This document shows positions 25,488 through 34,603 of a DNA stretch of 64,000 nt, one piece after another; the first letter of the stretch is position 1, and the number at the start of each line of letters is the position of its first letter. A model generated the notes under the pieces. It had not been told where the DNA came from and did not search any database. It saw only the letters and a list, made by a program, of their open reading frames with translations. The stretch comes from Propionicimonas sp. Its GTDB lineage: Bacteria; Actinomycetota; Actinomycetes; Propionibacteriales; Propionibacteriaceae. The translations under genes and the position numbers were made by a program. Location: positions 84,213 to 148,212 of the forward strand of contig VMSW01000004.1 of NCBI GenBank assembly GCA_013791955.1. The letters run 5' to 3'.

Positions 25488-26816
25488 TCAGCGCGGCGTC
25501 CAGGCGTCAGCCTTGGCGATGTCGGCGTCCAATCCGCCCACGCCCGAACCGCTGATTCGGGCTTCGCAGGTGTACTGCCAGATCGACCAGGTCGTCCAGG
25601 GGCCGGTCTTGGGCTGGGCGGTCGGAATGCGCCCATTGTTGGTGCCCCAGGAGGCGACCCACAGCCGAGTGATCTTGGCGACGTCCTGCCACAGGTAGCT
25701 GCCATTGGCCTTCACCGCGGTGGCGTTGGCGCTCATATACACATACAGGTTGGCCTGGTAGCCATCGGCGGTGAGCAGCGCTTTGGTCGTGTTCAGGAAG
25801 CGGGTGGCCTCACTGGGGCTCCAGGCCCGCAGCTTCAGTGTCTTCTTCTTGCCCGAGACGGTCTTCGTCCAGGCGCTGCCAGCTTCGATGTCGAGCACCA
25901 GCGGGTCGGTGCTTGCTTTGGTGTAGTTGCCATCGGCGAGCAGTAGGGCGACGAACTGTTGGGCCGACTGCTCCGGGGTGTACCCACCGGCGAAAGCCTG
26001 GCTGGAGGTGGTGTCGATGCTCGAGATCCAGCCGTTGAACCAATAGTGACCGGTGTGCACCTTCCGGGCAGTCGCAGCATCAGCCAGTGTGGGATAGGCG
26101 CAGTCCTTGGTCACGGGCGTGCTGCCGGTGGCGTTGGCCTTGCCGGTGCAGATGTCGGTGTAGCTGGTCTTGATCGGACGCGAGCCGCTGCCATTGCGCA
26201 GGATGGTGAAACCAGTGTTGCCAACCCAGGACGCGACCGCGCTCATCCGAATCTTTCCGGAGGTGGAGTACTGCCAGGCCGACAGATCGACGCCCTGAGT
26301 CACGCCGGTGAGACCGAAGGCGCGCTGGGCATCGGCAGCCGGGGTGTTGGTGGGGTAGGCGACGGTCAGTGTCACCGTTTTGGAGGTCTTGGTGCCCTTC
26401 TTGCCTTTCACCACCACGCGGAAGAGCGTCGTCTTGGACCACGAGCTCACCTTGGCGGTGTACTTCGACTTCTTCGCGCCGCTGATGGTCTTCCAGACCC
26501 CACCGGAGGCGGGGTGGTGCTGCCAGCGGTAACGCAGCTTGGTGCCGGTGGCCTTCACCTTGAAGGTGATCGAGGTTCGGGTGCCATAGCGGCCGATCGT
26601 GGCGCTGCCGGGCTGCTTGGTGATCTTGGTCTTCTTCGTCTTCTTAGCCTGCGGGGCAACAAAACTCTGGCCGATGGCCACGGCCTTGCTCGGCGAGGAC
26701 GGCACCGCCGCGGCGTTGGTCGCACCCAATCCGCCTGACAGCGCCAAAGCCATTGATCCGGCCACCACCAGGAGTTTCATCGGTGGGGTTGGACGGGTCG
26801 ACTTGAGGTGGGTCAC
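25488..26816 (-). CDS. Secreted glycoside hydrolase family 25 (lysozyme-like)
   Basis: About 442 residues from GTG 26816 (ATG 26780 is an alternative). A signal peptide (KLLVVAGSMALALSGG ... AAA) is followed by a Lys-rich stretch (QAKKTKKTKITKQPG) and an Ig-like beta domain. The GH25 domain begins at TQGVDLSAWQ. Its catalytic DxE is seen in LVLDIEAGSAW, and the late strand WVASWGTNNG is typical. It should cleave the MurNAc-GlcNAc bond of peptidoglycan outside the cell. An insert between the first strands holds two cysteine-containing loops. Confidence 0.9.
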   Translation of the reverse strand: MTHLKSTRPTPPMKLLVVAGSMALALSGGLGATNAAAVPSSPSKAVAIGQSFVAPQAKKTKKTKITKQPGSATIGRYGTRTSITFKVKATGTKLRYRWQHHPASGGVWKTISGAKKSKYTAKVSSWSKTTLFRVVVKGKKGTKTSKTVTLTVAYPTNTPAADAQRAFGLTGVTQGVDLSAWQYSTSGKIRMSAVASWVGNTGFTILRNGSGSRPIKTSYTDICTGKANATGSTPVTKDCAYPTLADAATARKVHTGHYWFNGWISSIDTTSSQAFAGGYTPEQSAQQFVALLLADGNYTKASTDPLVLDIEAGSAWTKTVSGKKKTLKLRAWSPSEATRFLNTTKALLTADGYQANLYVYMSANATAVKANGSYLWQDVAKITRLWVASWGTNNGRIPTAQPKTGPWTTWSIWQYTCEARISGSGVGGLDADIAKADAWTPR

Positions 26817-26885
26817 GATGCCTGCGCTTTCTAATCGGCGGCAGTGAGATGTGAACGACGCTCTCATCTTAACCACCCGGTGATG

Positions 26886-27122
26886 TCAGCTCGGAGCCGC
26901 GGCTGGGTCGCCACTGCTAAGCACACCGTCGGCGAAGCCTTCCAAGGTTTCGGGACGGACGATGGCGATGCCGCGTTCGGTGTCGGCCAGCAGCAGCAGC
27001 GAATCGCCGGGGTTGATGTCGAACAGGTCGCGCATATCCTTCGGGATCACGATCTGTCCCTTCTCGCCGACCTTTGCGGTGCCGGCGAGCTTGCCTGGTG
27101 GCGGTCCTGGCAGATGGGTCAT
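26886..27122 (-). CDS. AbrB/MazE/SpoVT family DNA-binding protein
   Basis: 78 residues. The swapped-hairpin AbrB domain is evident: AKVGEKGQIVIPKDMRDLFD, then INPGDSLLLL. Such proteins act as transition-state regulators or as antitoxins. No toxin gene follows, so a stand-alone regulator is more likely. ATG 27122 has GGAGGAG just upstream. The alpha/beta hydrolase gene ends 17 bp before it on the same strand, so the two may be co-transcribed. Confidence 0.9.
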   Translation of the reverse strand: MTHLPGPPPGKLAGTAKVGEKGQIVIPKDMRDLFDINPGDSLLLLADTERGIAIVRPETLEGFADGVLSSGDPAAAPS

Positions 27123-27139
27123 GCTCCTCCATCGTTGAG

Positions 27140-28231
27140 CTAGCGGGGTGCTATCTGGGAGGCCAGCTCAGAGACCTCCTGGACAAAGACTGCCGGATCT
27201 TCGCCGTGAATGCTGTGACCGGTGGCAGTTTGAATCATTTTCGAGTCGGCGATCAGGGTGTGTATTTGGGCTGCCTCAACATCGGAGGTGGCGCCCTGCA
27301 GAATTCCGTCCGCTCCGATGGTGACCTTTGAATGCAGGAAAGTGACCGGGATTCGGATCTTCTTCATGGTCGCCACGTGATCCCAGCCGGCGTCCCAGGT
27401 GCCGGAGTAGAAGGCCTCCCCGAAGCGAGGATCGTAGGTCGGCATGCCACGGAAGGACTCATTGATTGACGGCGGCAGCCAGGCGACGATGATCGCCTCA
27501 CCGGGGTGCTGAGCGTGGTAGTTCAACCCCTGATCGATCAGCGGCTTGGCATTGTCGCCGAAGAACTGCCAGAAGCGGGCCCGGGGGAAGGAGTAGCTGA
27601 CGAAGTCGTGTTGGCCCGAGTAGAGGTAGTTGTGGCAGGTGGTGGCCAGGTCCATCCAGTTCCAGGTCTGTTTGGCCCGCGGGAAGGTAGTGGTGAGCAG
27701 CGGTGGATCCTCAAGCACCACGCCCCGCACCCAGTCGGCAGAGTTGGCGGCCATCCAGGTGGCGATCAGTCCGCCGGAGGAATGGCCGGAGACGATGGCT
27801 GGCTCGGCAATCACCTGCGCAATGAAGGCGGTGAGGTCTTTGGCTACGGCGACGTTGGTGTATTTGGCCGGGTCGTGGTCGGACTTGCCGTGGCCGTAGA
27901 CGTCCACCGCGAAGACGTGGAAGTGCTCGGCCAGCTCGGGCAACACCGGGTAGTAGTCGCGCCAGTCCTGGGTTTGGCCATGAATGAGCAGCAGGGCCGG
28001 GCCGTTGTCGGGGCCTTCGGCGTAGTGGATGCGAGAGCCATTGATGCTGGCATCCATCTCGACGTAGCCCGCGGCCCAAACGTCCTTCATGGCGTTGGTG
28101 AAGTAATTAAGGTTGTTCTCGGTGTAGAGCCAAGCCCAACTACCAGCCAGCGCAACCGCGATCGCCAGGCCGGTCACTAGCCACTTCAGCGCACGCACGC
28201 TGCCCCCAGTGGTAGAAGTCTTACAAGTCAT
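27140..28231 (-). CDS. Membrane-anchored alpha/beta hydrolase
   Basis: About 363 residues from ATG 28231 (GTG 28198 is also possible and closer to a G-rich Shine-Dalgarno). One transmembrane segment (WLVTGLAIAVALAGSWAWLY) precedes an alpha/beta-hydrolase domain. The oxyanion loop is LLIHGQTQDW, the nucleophile is in VSGHSSGGLIAT, and the catalytic histidine is probably in ATGHSIHGEDP. Substrate unknown. It is followed by the AbrB-type gene. Confidence 0.88.
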   Translation of the reverse strand: MTCKTSTTGGSVRALKWLVTGLAIAVALAGSWAWLYTENNLNYFTNAMKDVWAAGYVEMDASINGSRIHYAEGPDNGPALLLIHGQTQDWRDYYPVLPELAEHFHVFAVDVYGHGKSDHDPAKYTNVAVAKDLTAFIAQVIAEPAIVSGHSSGGLIATWMAANSADWVRGVVLEDPPLLTTTFPRAKQTWNWMDLATTCHNYLYSGQHDFVSYSFPRARFWQFFGDNAKPLIDQGLNYHAQHPGEAIIVAWLPPSINESFRGMPTYDPRFGEAFYSGTWDAGWDHVATMKKIRIPVTFLHSKVTIGADGILQGATSDVEAAQIHTLIADSKMIQTATGHSIHGEDPAVFVQEVSELASQIAPR

Positions 28232-28291
28232 ACCACGGCTACGAGGCGGGCGTGGATGGTTTGCCAGGCCGGGCAACCTAAACTCGCAGCC

Positions 28292-29053
28292 ATGGCTGTG
28301 GGGATCATCGGATTGGGACGTCTTGGGGCCGCGTTGGCCCGCGGTTTGGGGTTGGCCGGCTTCGGCGAGGTGTACGGCTTCAGCCGGACGGCGGCGCACG
28401 CGCAGCAGGTGGCTGACCAGGCGCCGGGTTTGATATTGCTCGAATCGGCCGCTGAAGTGCTGGAGCGCTGCGATCCGGTCTTTCTGTGGATGGGCGGACC
28501 GCAGGCCGCCGAGGTGTTGGCGGCCAACACCGAGGTGACCCGGCGGCGGCGTACGCTGATCGTGACCTGCACTTCGGAGTTGTCAGCCGAACAGCTCGGC
28601 TCGCGCTGGGCGCAGACGCTGCCCAATGTGAATCTGGCTACCGGCGAAGGCGGCACCCTTGTCACCTGGGGTCCGGGGCTGACCGAGGCTGAGCGTGAGA
28701 CCGTCCGCGGGCCGCTGCGGGCCGCCGGGGCGGTCTATGAAGTGAGCGCGGCGGAGATGCCGTTCTACTCCGCCCTAGCCAGCAGCGGGCCAGCTTTCTA
28801 CGCCCGGATTATGGAGACCTGGGCCGATGCCATGGCTGACCGGCACGGCCTCGACCGGGATTATTGTCGACAAATGGTTCGCCAGACGGTGGCTGGCACG
28901 GTGGTGCTCCAGGATGGCGACGGCATCGATGCCGCTGAGGTGATCAGGCGAGTGGCCCATCCCGGTGGCAGCACCGGCAAGGGTCTGGCGCCGCTGGAGG
29001 TCGAGTTCGCCGCCACGGCCGAGCAGATGCTGCGTGCAATGGGCCGCTGGTGA
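28292..29053 (+). CDS. NAD(P)-binding oxidoreductase resembling pyrroline-5-carboxylate reductase
   Basis: 253 residues from ATG 28292. The Rossmann dinucleotide motif is VGIIGLGRLGAALARG at the N-terminus. The C-terminal helical domain (FYSALASSGPAFYARIMETW, then HPGGSTGKGL) matches the dimerisation domain of ProC, where the substrate site includes PGG(S/T)T. It could convert P5C to proline, but the N-terminal half deviates from typical ProC, so a ProC-like function is the safer call. A proline dehydrogenase gene lies about 4 kb away. Confidence 0.85.
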   Translation: MAVGIIGLGRLGAALARGLGLAGFGEVYGFSRTAAHAQQVADQAPGLILLESAAEVLERCDPVFLWMGGPQAAEVLAANTEVTRRRRTLIVTCTSELSAEQLGSRWAQTLPNVNLATGEGGTLVTWGPGLTEAERETVRGPLRAAGAVYEVSAAEMPFYSALASSGPAFYARIMETWADAMADRHGLDRDYCRQMVRQTVAGTVVLQDGDGIDAAEVIRRVAHPGGSTGKGLAPLEVEFAATAEQMLRAMGRW

Positions 29054-29071
29054 GCAGGGCTGAGGTCAGGT

Positions 29072-30151
29072 TCAGAACTTCACCAGGTGCCCGGAGAACT
29101 CGCCGACGTTAGCGATTTCGACGGTGACGTTGGTGCCCTCCACCTTGATTCGATAGGGCACCAGGTCTTTGCCGTTCACACTCATGACCGGAATGGAGGC
29201 GGGGCCTTGGGGTGTGTCGGCGCTGACGCTCAGGGAGCCGGAGCTGGCCAAAGACATGGTGCCGGTGCCAGTTGGCTCCTCCATTTGGTAGGGGAAGTCA
29301 TCGCCCAGCGGTGGCAGCGGAGCCAGGGGGAGGCCGACGAGGAAGGCGTTTCCGGTGCCTTTGGCTGACCCCTTGATCTTGCCCTTGCCTTTATGCACGC
29401 CAAGGTCTTTCGTGTATTGGCCGGTGACAGACAGGGTGGCGTTGCCGGTGTAGGCGCCGGAAGAGTTGGCCGAGCCGCCAGCGAGATCCAGATCGAGGGT
29501 GAACTCGAGCTTCCAGTCGGCCTTGGTGAACTTCACCGAGTCGTGCACCGAGATCACATACAGCTTCTTGGCCTGCTTGTCTCGTTTCTGTTTGGCCGTC
29601 TTGCGGGCCGCAGCCGAAGCTTTGGCGACGCTGTAGGGGGAGAAGCCGGTGACTTCAGCCAGCAGCAGGGTGCCGCCCTTGGTTTCCTGCCGGACGGTGG
29701 CGACCACCTCGGCCACTGATCCGTCGTCGGCGAGTTTCACAATGCTGGCATCAGCGTGCGGCTTGCCTTTCACCGCGAAAGCGATCACGCAGTCGCCAGT
29801 GGGAGCCTGACCGGCCTCATCAACATAGATGCCGGGGGCGAGTGCGTCGACCAGGCCGCCCGGAGCGGTGCGCAGCGGGGTCAGCGTCCAGTTGGCACCG
29901 GCCGGAGCCGAGCCGCCCGGTACCGAGACCACCGCAGTCCACTCCCCGGAAGTGAGGGTGGCGTTGCCGCCGTCGGCCCCAATTGCCAGCGGGACGGCTG
30001 CAGCCGAGTCCAAGTCGAATCCGGGCGGCGCCACGACCGATGGCGGGGGTGAACCGGCCGGGACGGTGGGGGTGCCGGGGGCCGGTGGCGTGCAGCCGGA
30101 GATGGCTAGCGCACAGGCGAGAATGGTGATCGAGCTTCGGGCAATGCGCAT
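29072..30151 (-). CDS. Lipoprotein of unknown function
   Basis: 359 residues. A lipoprotein signal ends in AISGC, followed by a Pro-rich linker. The mature part starts with a beta-rich region (ATLTSGEWTAVVSVPGG) of the ZU5/GAIN-like look, then a Lys-rich helix (ARKTAKQKRDKQAKK) and a second beta-rich half. No enzyme motif is visible. It is a single gene between two 15-70 bp gaps. Confidence 0.75.
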   Translation of the reverse strand: MRIARSSITILACALAISGCTPPAPGTPTVPAGSPPPSVVAPPGFDLDSAAAVPLAIGADGGNATLTSGEWTAVVSVPGGSAPAGANWTLTPLRTAPGGLVDALAPGIYVDEAGQAPTGDCVIAFAVKGKPHADASIVKLADDGSVAEVVATVRQETKGGTLLLAEVTGFSPYSVAKASAAARKTAKQKRDKQAKKLYVISVHDSVKFTKADWKLEFTLDLDLAGGSANSSGAYTGNATLSVTGQYTKDLGVHKGKGKIKGSAKGTGNAFLVGLPLAPLPPLGDDFPYQMEEPTGTGTMSLASSGSLSVSADTPQGPASIPVMSVNGKDLVPYRIKVEGTNVTVEIANVGEFSGHLVKF

Positions 30152-30218
30152 TGGGGTCTCCGATGTTCGGGCCGCACAATCTAGGCATTACCCACTCTAG
30201 AGCGGCCAAGTCGCCCGC

Positions 30219-31925
30219 TCAGCGTTTCGGCAGCACCAACAACGTGATTGAGTAACCGGGGTAGCTGGTCTTGAGGTATTTGCCCTTGCGGGAGAGCGAG
30301 GACTTCTTCAGAATCTTGCGCAGGTTCGCCGAGGAGTAGCGATACACCGCGGCCTTCGACGAGCTGGCGAAGTTCAACAAAGTCAGCTTTGAGGAGATCG
30401 ACAACTTGGTCTTGTTGATCACCATGATGGTCAGCGCCCCGTCCCGACTGCGCCGGGCGGCATAGACGGCCAGCTTGCCGGTGGCCGCGCTGCCAGCCTT
30501 GACCGAGATGTCGCCGAACTGGGCGTTTTTGCCGTTGTAGTTGCGGTACATCCGGAAGGCGTAGGCCCACGGATCGCTGGCTTTCGACGGGCCCCACAAA
30601 GTGGCCAGATCCAGGCCTTCGCGGCCGTAGATGCCGAGCACGTCGGCCTGGGCCAGGGCCCCGTTCATCGACTCCAGACCGCCGAAGTTGTATTCGGTGA
30701 TCGCGGTCTTAGTGCCCGGGTAGTACTGCTTCGTCCAGGCCTTCATGGTGCGAATCCAGGTCAGCGGTTTGCGGCCATTGGCGTCACTGATCCACGACTC
30801 ATCGACGTAGGTCGGATCCCACAATGAGCGGGTGCTGCGCAGGCGCCGGGCCTGGGTGGCGGCATTGCCGGCTGAGCTGAGCGCGACCCCGCTGGCTTGG
30901 GGGTAGTAGTGCTCGTCGAAGTAGTCCAGCAGGCGTACGCCGCCGGCCTTCTGATCAGCGGCGAACTGCTGCAAATACCAGGCACCCAGTGGCAGGCCAC
31001 CGTGGGCATCGCGGTCAGCGGTGGAGCGCCCGCAGTCGTCGGCGGCGGAGTAGTAGTAGGCGCACCAACCCCAGTCGCTGGGGCCGAGGACGGCCGCGCT
31101 GCCATCGGCGGTCTTGATCGCGCTCGCGGTGGCTTGGGATTTGGTCCACAGCTCATCGTTGGTGAGCGGGTTGGGGTGGACGTCGCGGTGGGTGCTGTTC
31201 CACAGCACCGGCTCATTGTCGAGCGAGTAGAACTTCACTCCGCCGGCCGCGGCGGTGCCGTAGCGGCTCACCAGCGAGGAGACCATGTTCCGCGCGAAGG
31301 TGGCTCCGGCGGGCGTGGAAGTGGTGTTCGGGTCAGCGTCCAGCTGGGTGGAGTAGCCGTTCTTGGTGCCGTTGCCGCAGTTGGCGTCCCAGGGATCGAA
31401 GCTGTCTTGGTTGGCGAAGCTCGAGCGCGGGTAGGAGCAGGTGAACGGGTGGCTGGTCGGCGAGTCCTTCGATACCCAGCCGATCATTGGGACGGTGACT
31501 AGGCTTGCCGATTTTGCGGCGCGGTTGCGGTCAACAGTGGCGGTAAGGGTCTGGCCGGAGGCGGCCACGATGTTTTCGTAGTACCAGTCCGAACCGGTGT
31601 TGTAGGTGTTGTTGATGTAGTTGTAGCGCGAGGTGGCATTGCCTCCCCAGCGGTCCACCGGCACGTTGAACGCCTTGGTCAGACCGGAGGTTCGGCCAGC
31701 AAAGTTGATGCCATAGATGTAGGGGCTGATGGGGTGGCGGCCGGCATTCGCATCCACGCTGAGGGCCACTTTGGTTGCCTTCTTGGCTGGCGCGAATAGG
31801 GCGGGCGCCAGGCCTCGACCATCCGGGGCCCGGGTGCTGCCCGGGGTGCCGAGTGCCGGCGTGCCGGGCAGAGCCAGCAGGGCGAGGGTGACACCGGCCG
31901 TGATCAGGAGGTGACGCGTGCGCAT
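30219..31925 (-). CDS. Secreted glycoside hydrolase family 44 protein
   Basis: 568 residues. A signal peptide (RHLLITAGVTLALLALPGTPALG) precedes a catalytic domain that starts SPYIYGINFAG and RWGGNATSRYNYINN. The two GH44 carboxylates are visible in SLDNEPVLWNSTHRDVHPNP (acid/base) and AITEYNFGGLES (nucleophile). GH44 enzymes are endoglucanases or xyloglucanases acting on beta-1,4-glucans outside the cell. The C-terminal beta domain is complete. ATG 31925 is chosen for the signal peptide; the frame is open upstream. Confidence 0.9.
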   Translation of the reverse strand: MRTRHLLITAGVTLALLALPGTPALGTPGSTRAPDGRGLAPALFAPAKKATKVALSVDANAGRHPISPYIYGINFAGRTSGLTKAFNVPVDRWGGNATSRYNYINNTYNTGSDWYYENIVAASGQTLTATVDRNRAAKSASLVTVPMIGWVSKDSPTSHPFTCSYPRSSFANQDSFDPWDANCGNGTKNGYSTQLDADPNTTSTPAGATFARNMVSSLVSRYGTAAAGGVKFYSLDNEPVLWNSTHRDVHPNPLTNDELWTKSQATASAIKTADGSAAVLGPSDWGWCAYYYSAADDCGRSTADRDAHGGLPLGAWYLQQFAADQKAGGVRLLDYFDEHYYPQASGVALSSAGNAATQARRLRSTRSLWDPTYVDESWISDANGRKPLTWIRTMKAWTKQYYPGTKTAITEYNFGGLESMNGALAQADVLGIYGREGLDLATLWGPSKASDPWAYAFRMYRNYNGKNAQFGDISVKAGSAATGKLAVYAARRSRDGALTIMVINKTKLSISSKLTLLNFASSSKAAVYRYSSANLRKILKKSSLSRKGKYLKTSYPGYSITLLVLPKR

Positions 31926-32094
31926 GCCTTCATTGTGATCACTGGCTTCGGGGTGTGGGCGGTGTCGTTCGGTATTTTTATCGTGCCTATCGCCGGGGTC
32001 GGCGGCATGAGCGTGCCGACTTGGACGGCGGGAGCGCCATTTCGGGTCGGGGCTGTCGCAGATCGGCACGATGGTGCCGAAAATGAGGTGCGCC

Positions 32095-33069
32095 TCAGGG
32101 CTGGGGCGGTCGGGCCGCGTGTCGGGTTAATGCCGAGGTGACGAACCGCAGATTGCGGGGGGACTCGCCCACCCGCCGGATGGCGTAGGGGAACCAGTCG
32201 TTGCCGAAGGGCAGATAGACCCGGACTCGGTGCCCGCGGCGGACGAGGTCTCGCTGGAGTTCGGGACGAACGCCGTAGAGCATCTCGAACTCATAGGCCT
32301 CCGGCGACCAGTCATGCGCTTTAGCCTGGGCGATGATCTCCTCGATCAGCCGATGATCGTGAGTGGCGAAGGAGGGGTAGACACCGGACTCGCGGGCCGC
32401 CCGGCTGAGTAGTTGGGTCGCGCATTGTCGGTAGCGGGAGTCGCGATCGGCCACACTGCGCACCGCCACCCGTGACCGCTCGGCGAAGGCGCCTTTGACC
32501 AGTCGCACCCAGGCGCCAGCGATGATCAGCTTGTCGAGATCGGCATGGGTGCGATGCAGGTAGGCCTGAATCGTGATCGCTACCGGGAGGTCCTCGCTAC
32601 GCAGTTCCCAATAGAGGCGCAAGGTGGCATCGGTGACGGTGGCGTCCTCCATGTCAATCATCAGCGCGTCGTGGCCCTGGCGAGTTTGGGGGACGGCTTT
32701 TCGGATCGCGATGGCGATTCTGGCGGCATTGGTGGTGCAGGTCTGCTCGTCGATCATCAGACCGATCTGGGTTGGATCGACCGAGGCGCAGGCATCCAGG
32801 GATTTGTCAGCGGCGGCGGCGATGGCCGTCTGGAGTTGCGCGACGGTGTGGTCGATTATCGCCGGATCGGTCACATACTCGCCAAGGTAGAACTGCGTGG
32901 CCGCGATGCCGTTGCTGGCCAACTCGTTGGCCTTGTGCAGGGCGGCGTGGGCATCGGCGCCGCCGACGAACTGGCTGGCCAGGCCGCGCAGCCAAGGCTG
33001 CCGCTGAGCGAAGGTCTTGACATTCGCCGAGCGGGCCAGCCGGATCATGCCTTCCTGCCACAAGGTCAT
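32095..33069 (-). CDS. Proline dehydrogenase family protein
   Basis: 324 residues, the length of monofunctional ProDH. Beta/alpha-barrel motifs are visible: LMIDMEDATVTDATL, VRLVKGAF and FATHDHRLIEE. The FAD- and substrate-binding end is YLPFGNDWFPYAIRRVGESP, where the paired arginines bind the proline carboxylate. It oxidises proline to P5C at the membrane with quinone. No P5C dehydrogenase is adjacent. Upstream, 31926-32094 is a gene-free gap in which I see nothing notable. Confidence 0.9.
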   Translation of the reverse strand: MTLWQEGMIRLARSANVKTFAQRQPWLRGLASQFVGGADAHAALHKANELASNGIAATQFYLGEYVTDPAIIDHTVAQLQTAIAAAADKSLDACASVDPTQIGLMIDEQTCTTNAARIAIAIRKAVPQTRQGHDALMIDMEDATVTDATLRLYWELRSEDLPVAITIQAYLHRTHADLDKLIIAGAWVRLVKGAFAERSRVAVRSVADRDSRYRQCATQLLSRAARESGVYPSFATHDHRLIEEIIAQAKAHDWSPEAYEFEMLYGVRPELQRDLVRRGHRVRVYLPFGNDWFPYAIRRVGESPRNLRFVTSALTRHAARPPQP

Positions 33070-33102
33070 ATAACCACCCTAGTCCGGTGGGCATGGGTGT
33101 GG

Positions 33103-34527
33103 TCAGGGTTGAGCGACATGAGTTCCCGTCGGGGGTGGTGGGTTGTCTAGGTCGTGTTGCCACAACGCTTGGTCGAAGGCGGCATGGTTTGAGTTGTGGT
33201 GGTGGTGGGTGGTGCCGTTGGGGCCGATTCGGTATTGGTAGCCGGCTGGGGATTGCCAGTGGAAGATGCCGGGGGCGGGTTGGTGTAGCTGCCAGTCACC
33301 ATGGGTTTTGGCTCGGTGGGCTTTGCGGGCCAGTGGGCCGAGGTTGTTGGCCCGGGTCTGTTTGGGCTTGCCTCTTTGGAACGGTTTGGTGTGGTCGAGG
33401 TCCTTGTTGCGGGCCGGGCGGGCGGAGAAGGGGAACACTTCGACGCGGTCGCGCAGGATGACTTGGTTGCGGATTCGGGCCGGGATTTCGTAGGAGTCGA
33501 CGGCCAGTTTCTTGAAGGGTTGCACCACCGGGGTCAGCCGCACCCTGGTGTTGCCCAGCAGGAGTTTGAGCATGGCGGCCGGGATCGCCCCGACGCCCTC
33601 AACCCGGGCGGTGCCCCGGCCGGTGAGCAGGGTCTCTTCGGCGACATGAACATAGACGGTCGCTTTAGGTAGGAGGCGTCGATCAGTGGAGCGCACTTTG
33701 CCCTTCGACAAGCTCAGGGAAATTGCCCGATTCCCTGAGCCCGCGGTCGCCCAGTGCCCTGAGCCTGTCGAAGGGTCGCCGACGGCTTCAGCTAGGAGTA
33801 GTTGGGCGCGGGCCGGAGTGGCGAGGATCCCAACGGCTTTGGCTCGCCGGATCTCTTTCGGGTCCAGGTCGCCCTGGCTGCCCAATATGTCGGCGATGCG
33901 GTCGACGGCGGCGTCGAAGAAGATCGCATCGGCAGCGTCGACGCGGGCTTCGACATAGGCCACCGTTGGATCATCGGTGGGGTGTTTGCGCACGTAGCGC
34001 TGAGCACGGGCCTGTTCAGCCAAAGCGGTGACTTTGTCGGTGGCGATGATGGTGATCAAGCCACGAGCCAGCTTGAGTACCCGCGCCCAGGGCAGGGTGG
34101 CGATCTTGGGTGCCAACTCGGCATCCAACGCCAAGGATTCTTCAAGCGACAGGTCGTAGCGGGCCACTTCAACCGCGAGTTGGCAGGCCCGAAACACCGG
34201 CAGGTGGCCTTTGGTGACTTGGAACCACAGGTGTGGATGGCGAGCCTTCAGGTTCACGACGTCGCGGATCAGCCAAGTCGCGGCCGCTACCGAAATGCCC
34301 TTCAACGCGGCGACTTCTAACGGCAGGAACTCATCAACCAGCGCGGTGCCGTCCGCCCCGATCCGGATGGGACGGGTACCAACCACATCAAACTGAGCAT
34401 CTTCGGGCCAAGCATTTTCGGCAGCCAGATCGGCGATCGCGACCGCCTCATCGATTTCGGCTTGGGTGCGGGCAGCAATAGCGGCGCGCAACCGCTGCGC
34501 AGCACCAACCCCCGACGACTCGAACAT
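33103..34527 (-). CDS. DUF222 / HNH endonuclease (13E12-type) with an in-frame repeat insertion
   Basis: 474 residues from ATG 34527. The N-terminal 300 residues are DUF222-like helices. The C-terminal HNH domain shows NKDLDHTKPFQRGKPKQTRANNLGPLARKAHRAKTHG compressed in the usual order: DHT (first H), NLGPL (N) and HRAKTH (last H). Residues about 252-277 (DPSTGSGHWATAGS, then SLSLSKGK) are encoded by repeat family A at 33701-33775; the reading frame survives. Such proteins are multi-copy in many actinobacteria and of unclear role, possibly selfish or mobile. Confidence 0.85.
   Translation of the reverse strand: MFESSGVGAAQRLRAAIAARTQAEIDEAVAIADLAAENAWPEDAQFDVVGTRPIRIGADGTALVDEFLPLEVAALKGISVAAATWLIRDVVNLKARHPHLWFQVTKGHLPVFRACQLAVEVARYDLSLEESLALDAELAPKIATLPWARVLKLARGLITIIATDKVTALAEQARAQRYVRKHPTDDPTVAYVEARVDAADAIFFDAAVDRIADILGSQGDLDPKEIRRAKAVGILATPARAQLLLAEAVGDPSTGSGHWATAGSGNRAISLSLSKGKVRSTDRRLLPKATVYVHVAEETLLTGRGTARVEGVGAIPAAMLKLLLGNTRVRLTPVVQPFKKLAVDSYEIPARIRNQVILRDRVEVFPFSARPARNKDLDHTKPFQRGKPKQTRANNLGPLARKAHRAKTHGDWQLHQPAPGIFHWQSPAGYQYRIGPNGTTHHHHNSNHAAFDQALWQHDLDNPPPPTGTHVAQP
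33701..33775. repeat. Repeat family A, copy 3, inside a coding sequence
   Basis: Left arm CCCTTCGACAAGCTCAGGG begins at 33701, a partial arm TTCCCTGAG lies at 33731, and the right arm CCCTGAGCCTGTCGAAGGG is at 33757-33775. It is inserted in frame in the linker of the DUF222/HNH gene. Confidence 0.85.
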
Positions 34528-34561
34528 GTGTTCTATTTGTCCCGGGAGTGAAACCGGTGTT

Positions 34562-34582
34562 GAGCCGCAGCGAAGTCTGCAC
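34562..34582 (+). repeat. Repeat family B, fragment 1
   Basis: GAGCCGCAGCGAAGTCTGCA (34562-34581) matches the core of the larger repeats at 36336, 38472, 39907 and 40109. Only the core remains, 22 bp before the start of the next gene. Confidence 0.55.
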
Positions 34583-34603
34583 CCCATCACTAGGGTGCTG
34601 TGC

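Noticed and set aside
26886..28231. Toxin-antitoxin pair from the AbrB-type protein and its neighbour
   Set aside because: The neighbour is a membrane-anchored alpha/beta hydrolase of over 360 residues, not a toxin family.
33701..33775. Frameshift or pseudogene caused by the repeat in the HNH gene
   Set aside because: The frame stays open on both sides and both domains are intact.
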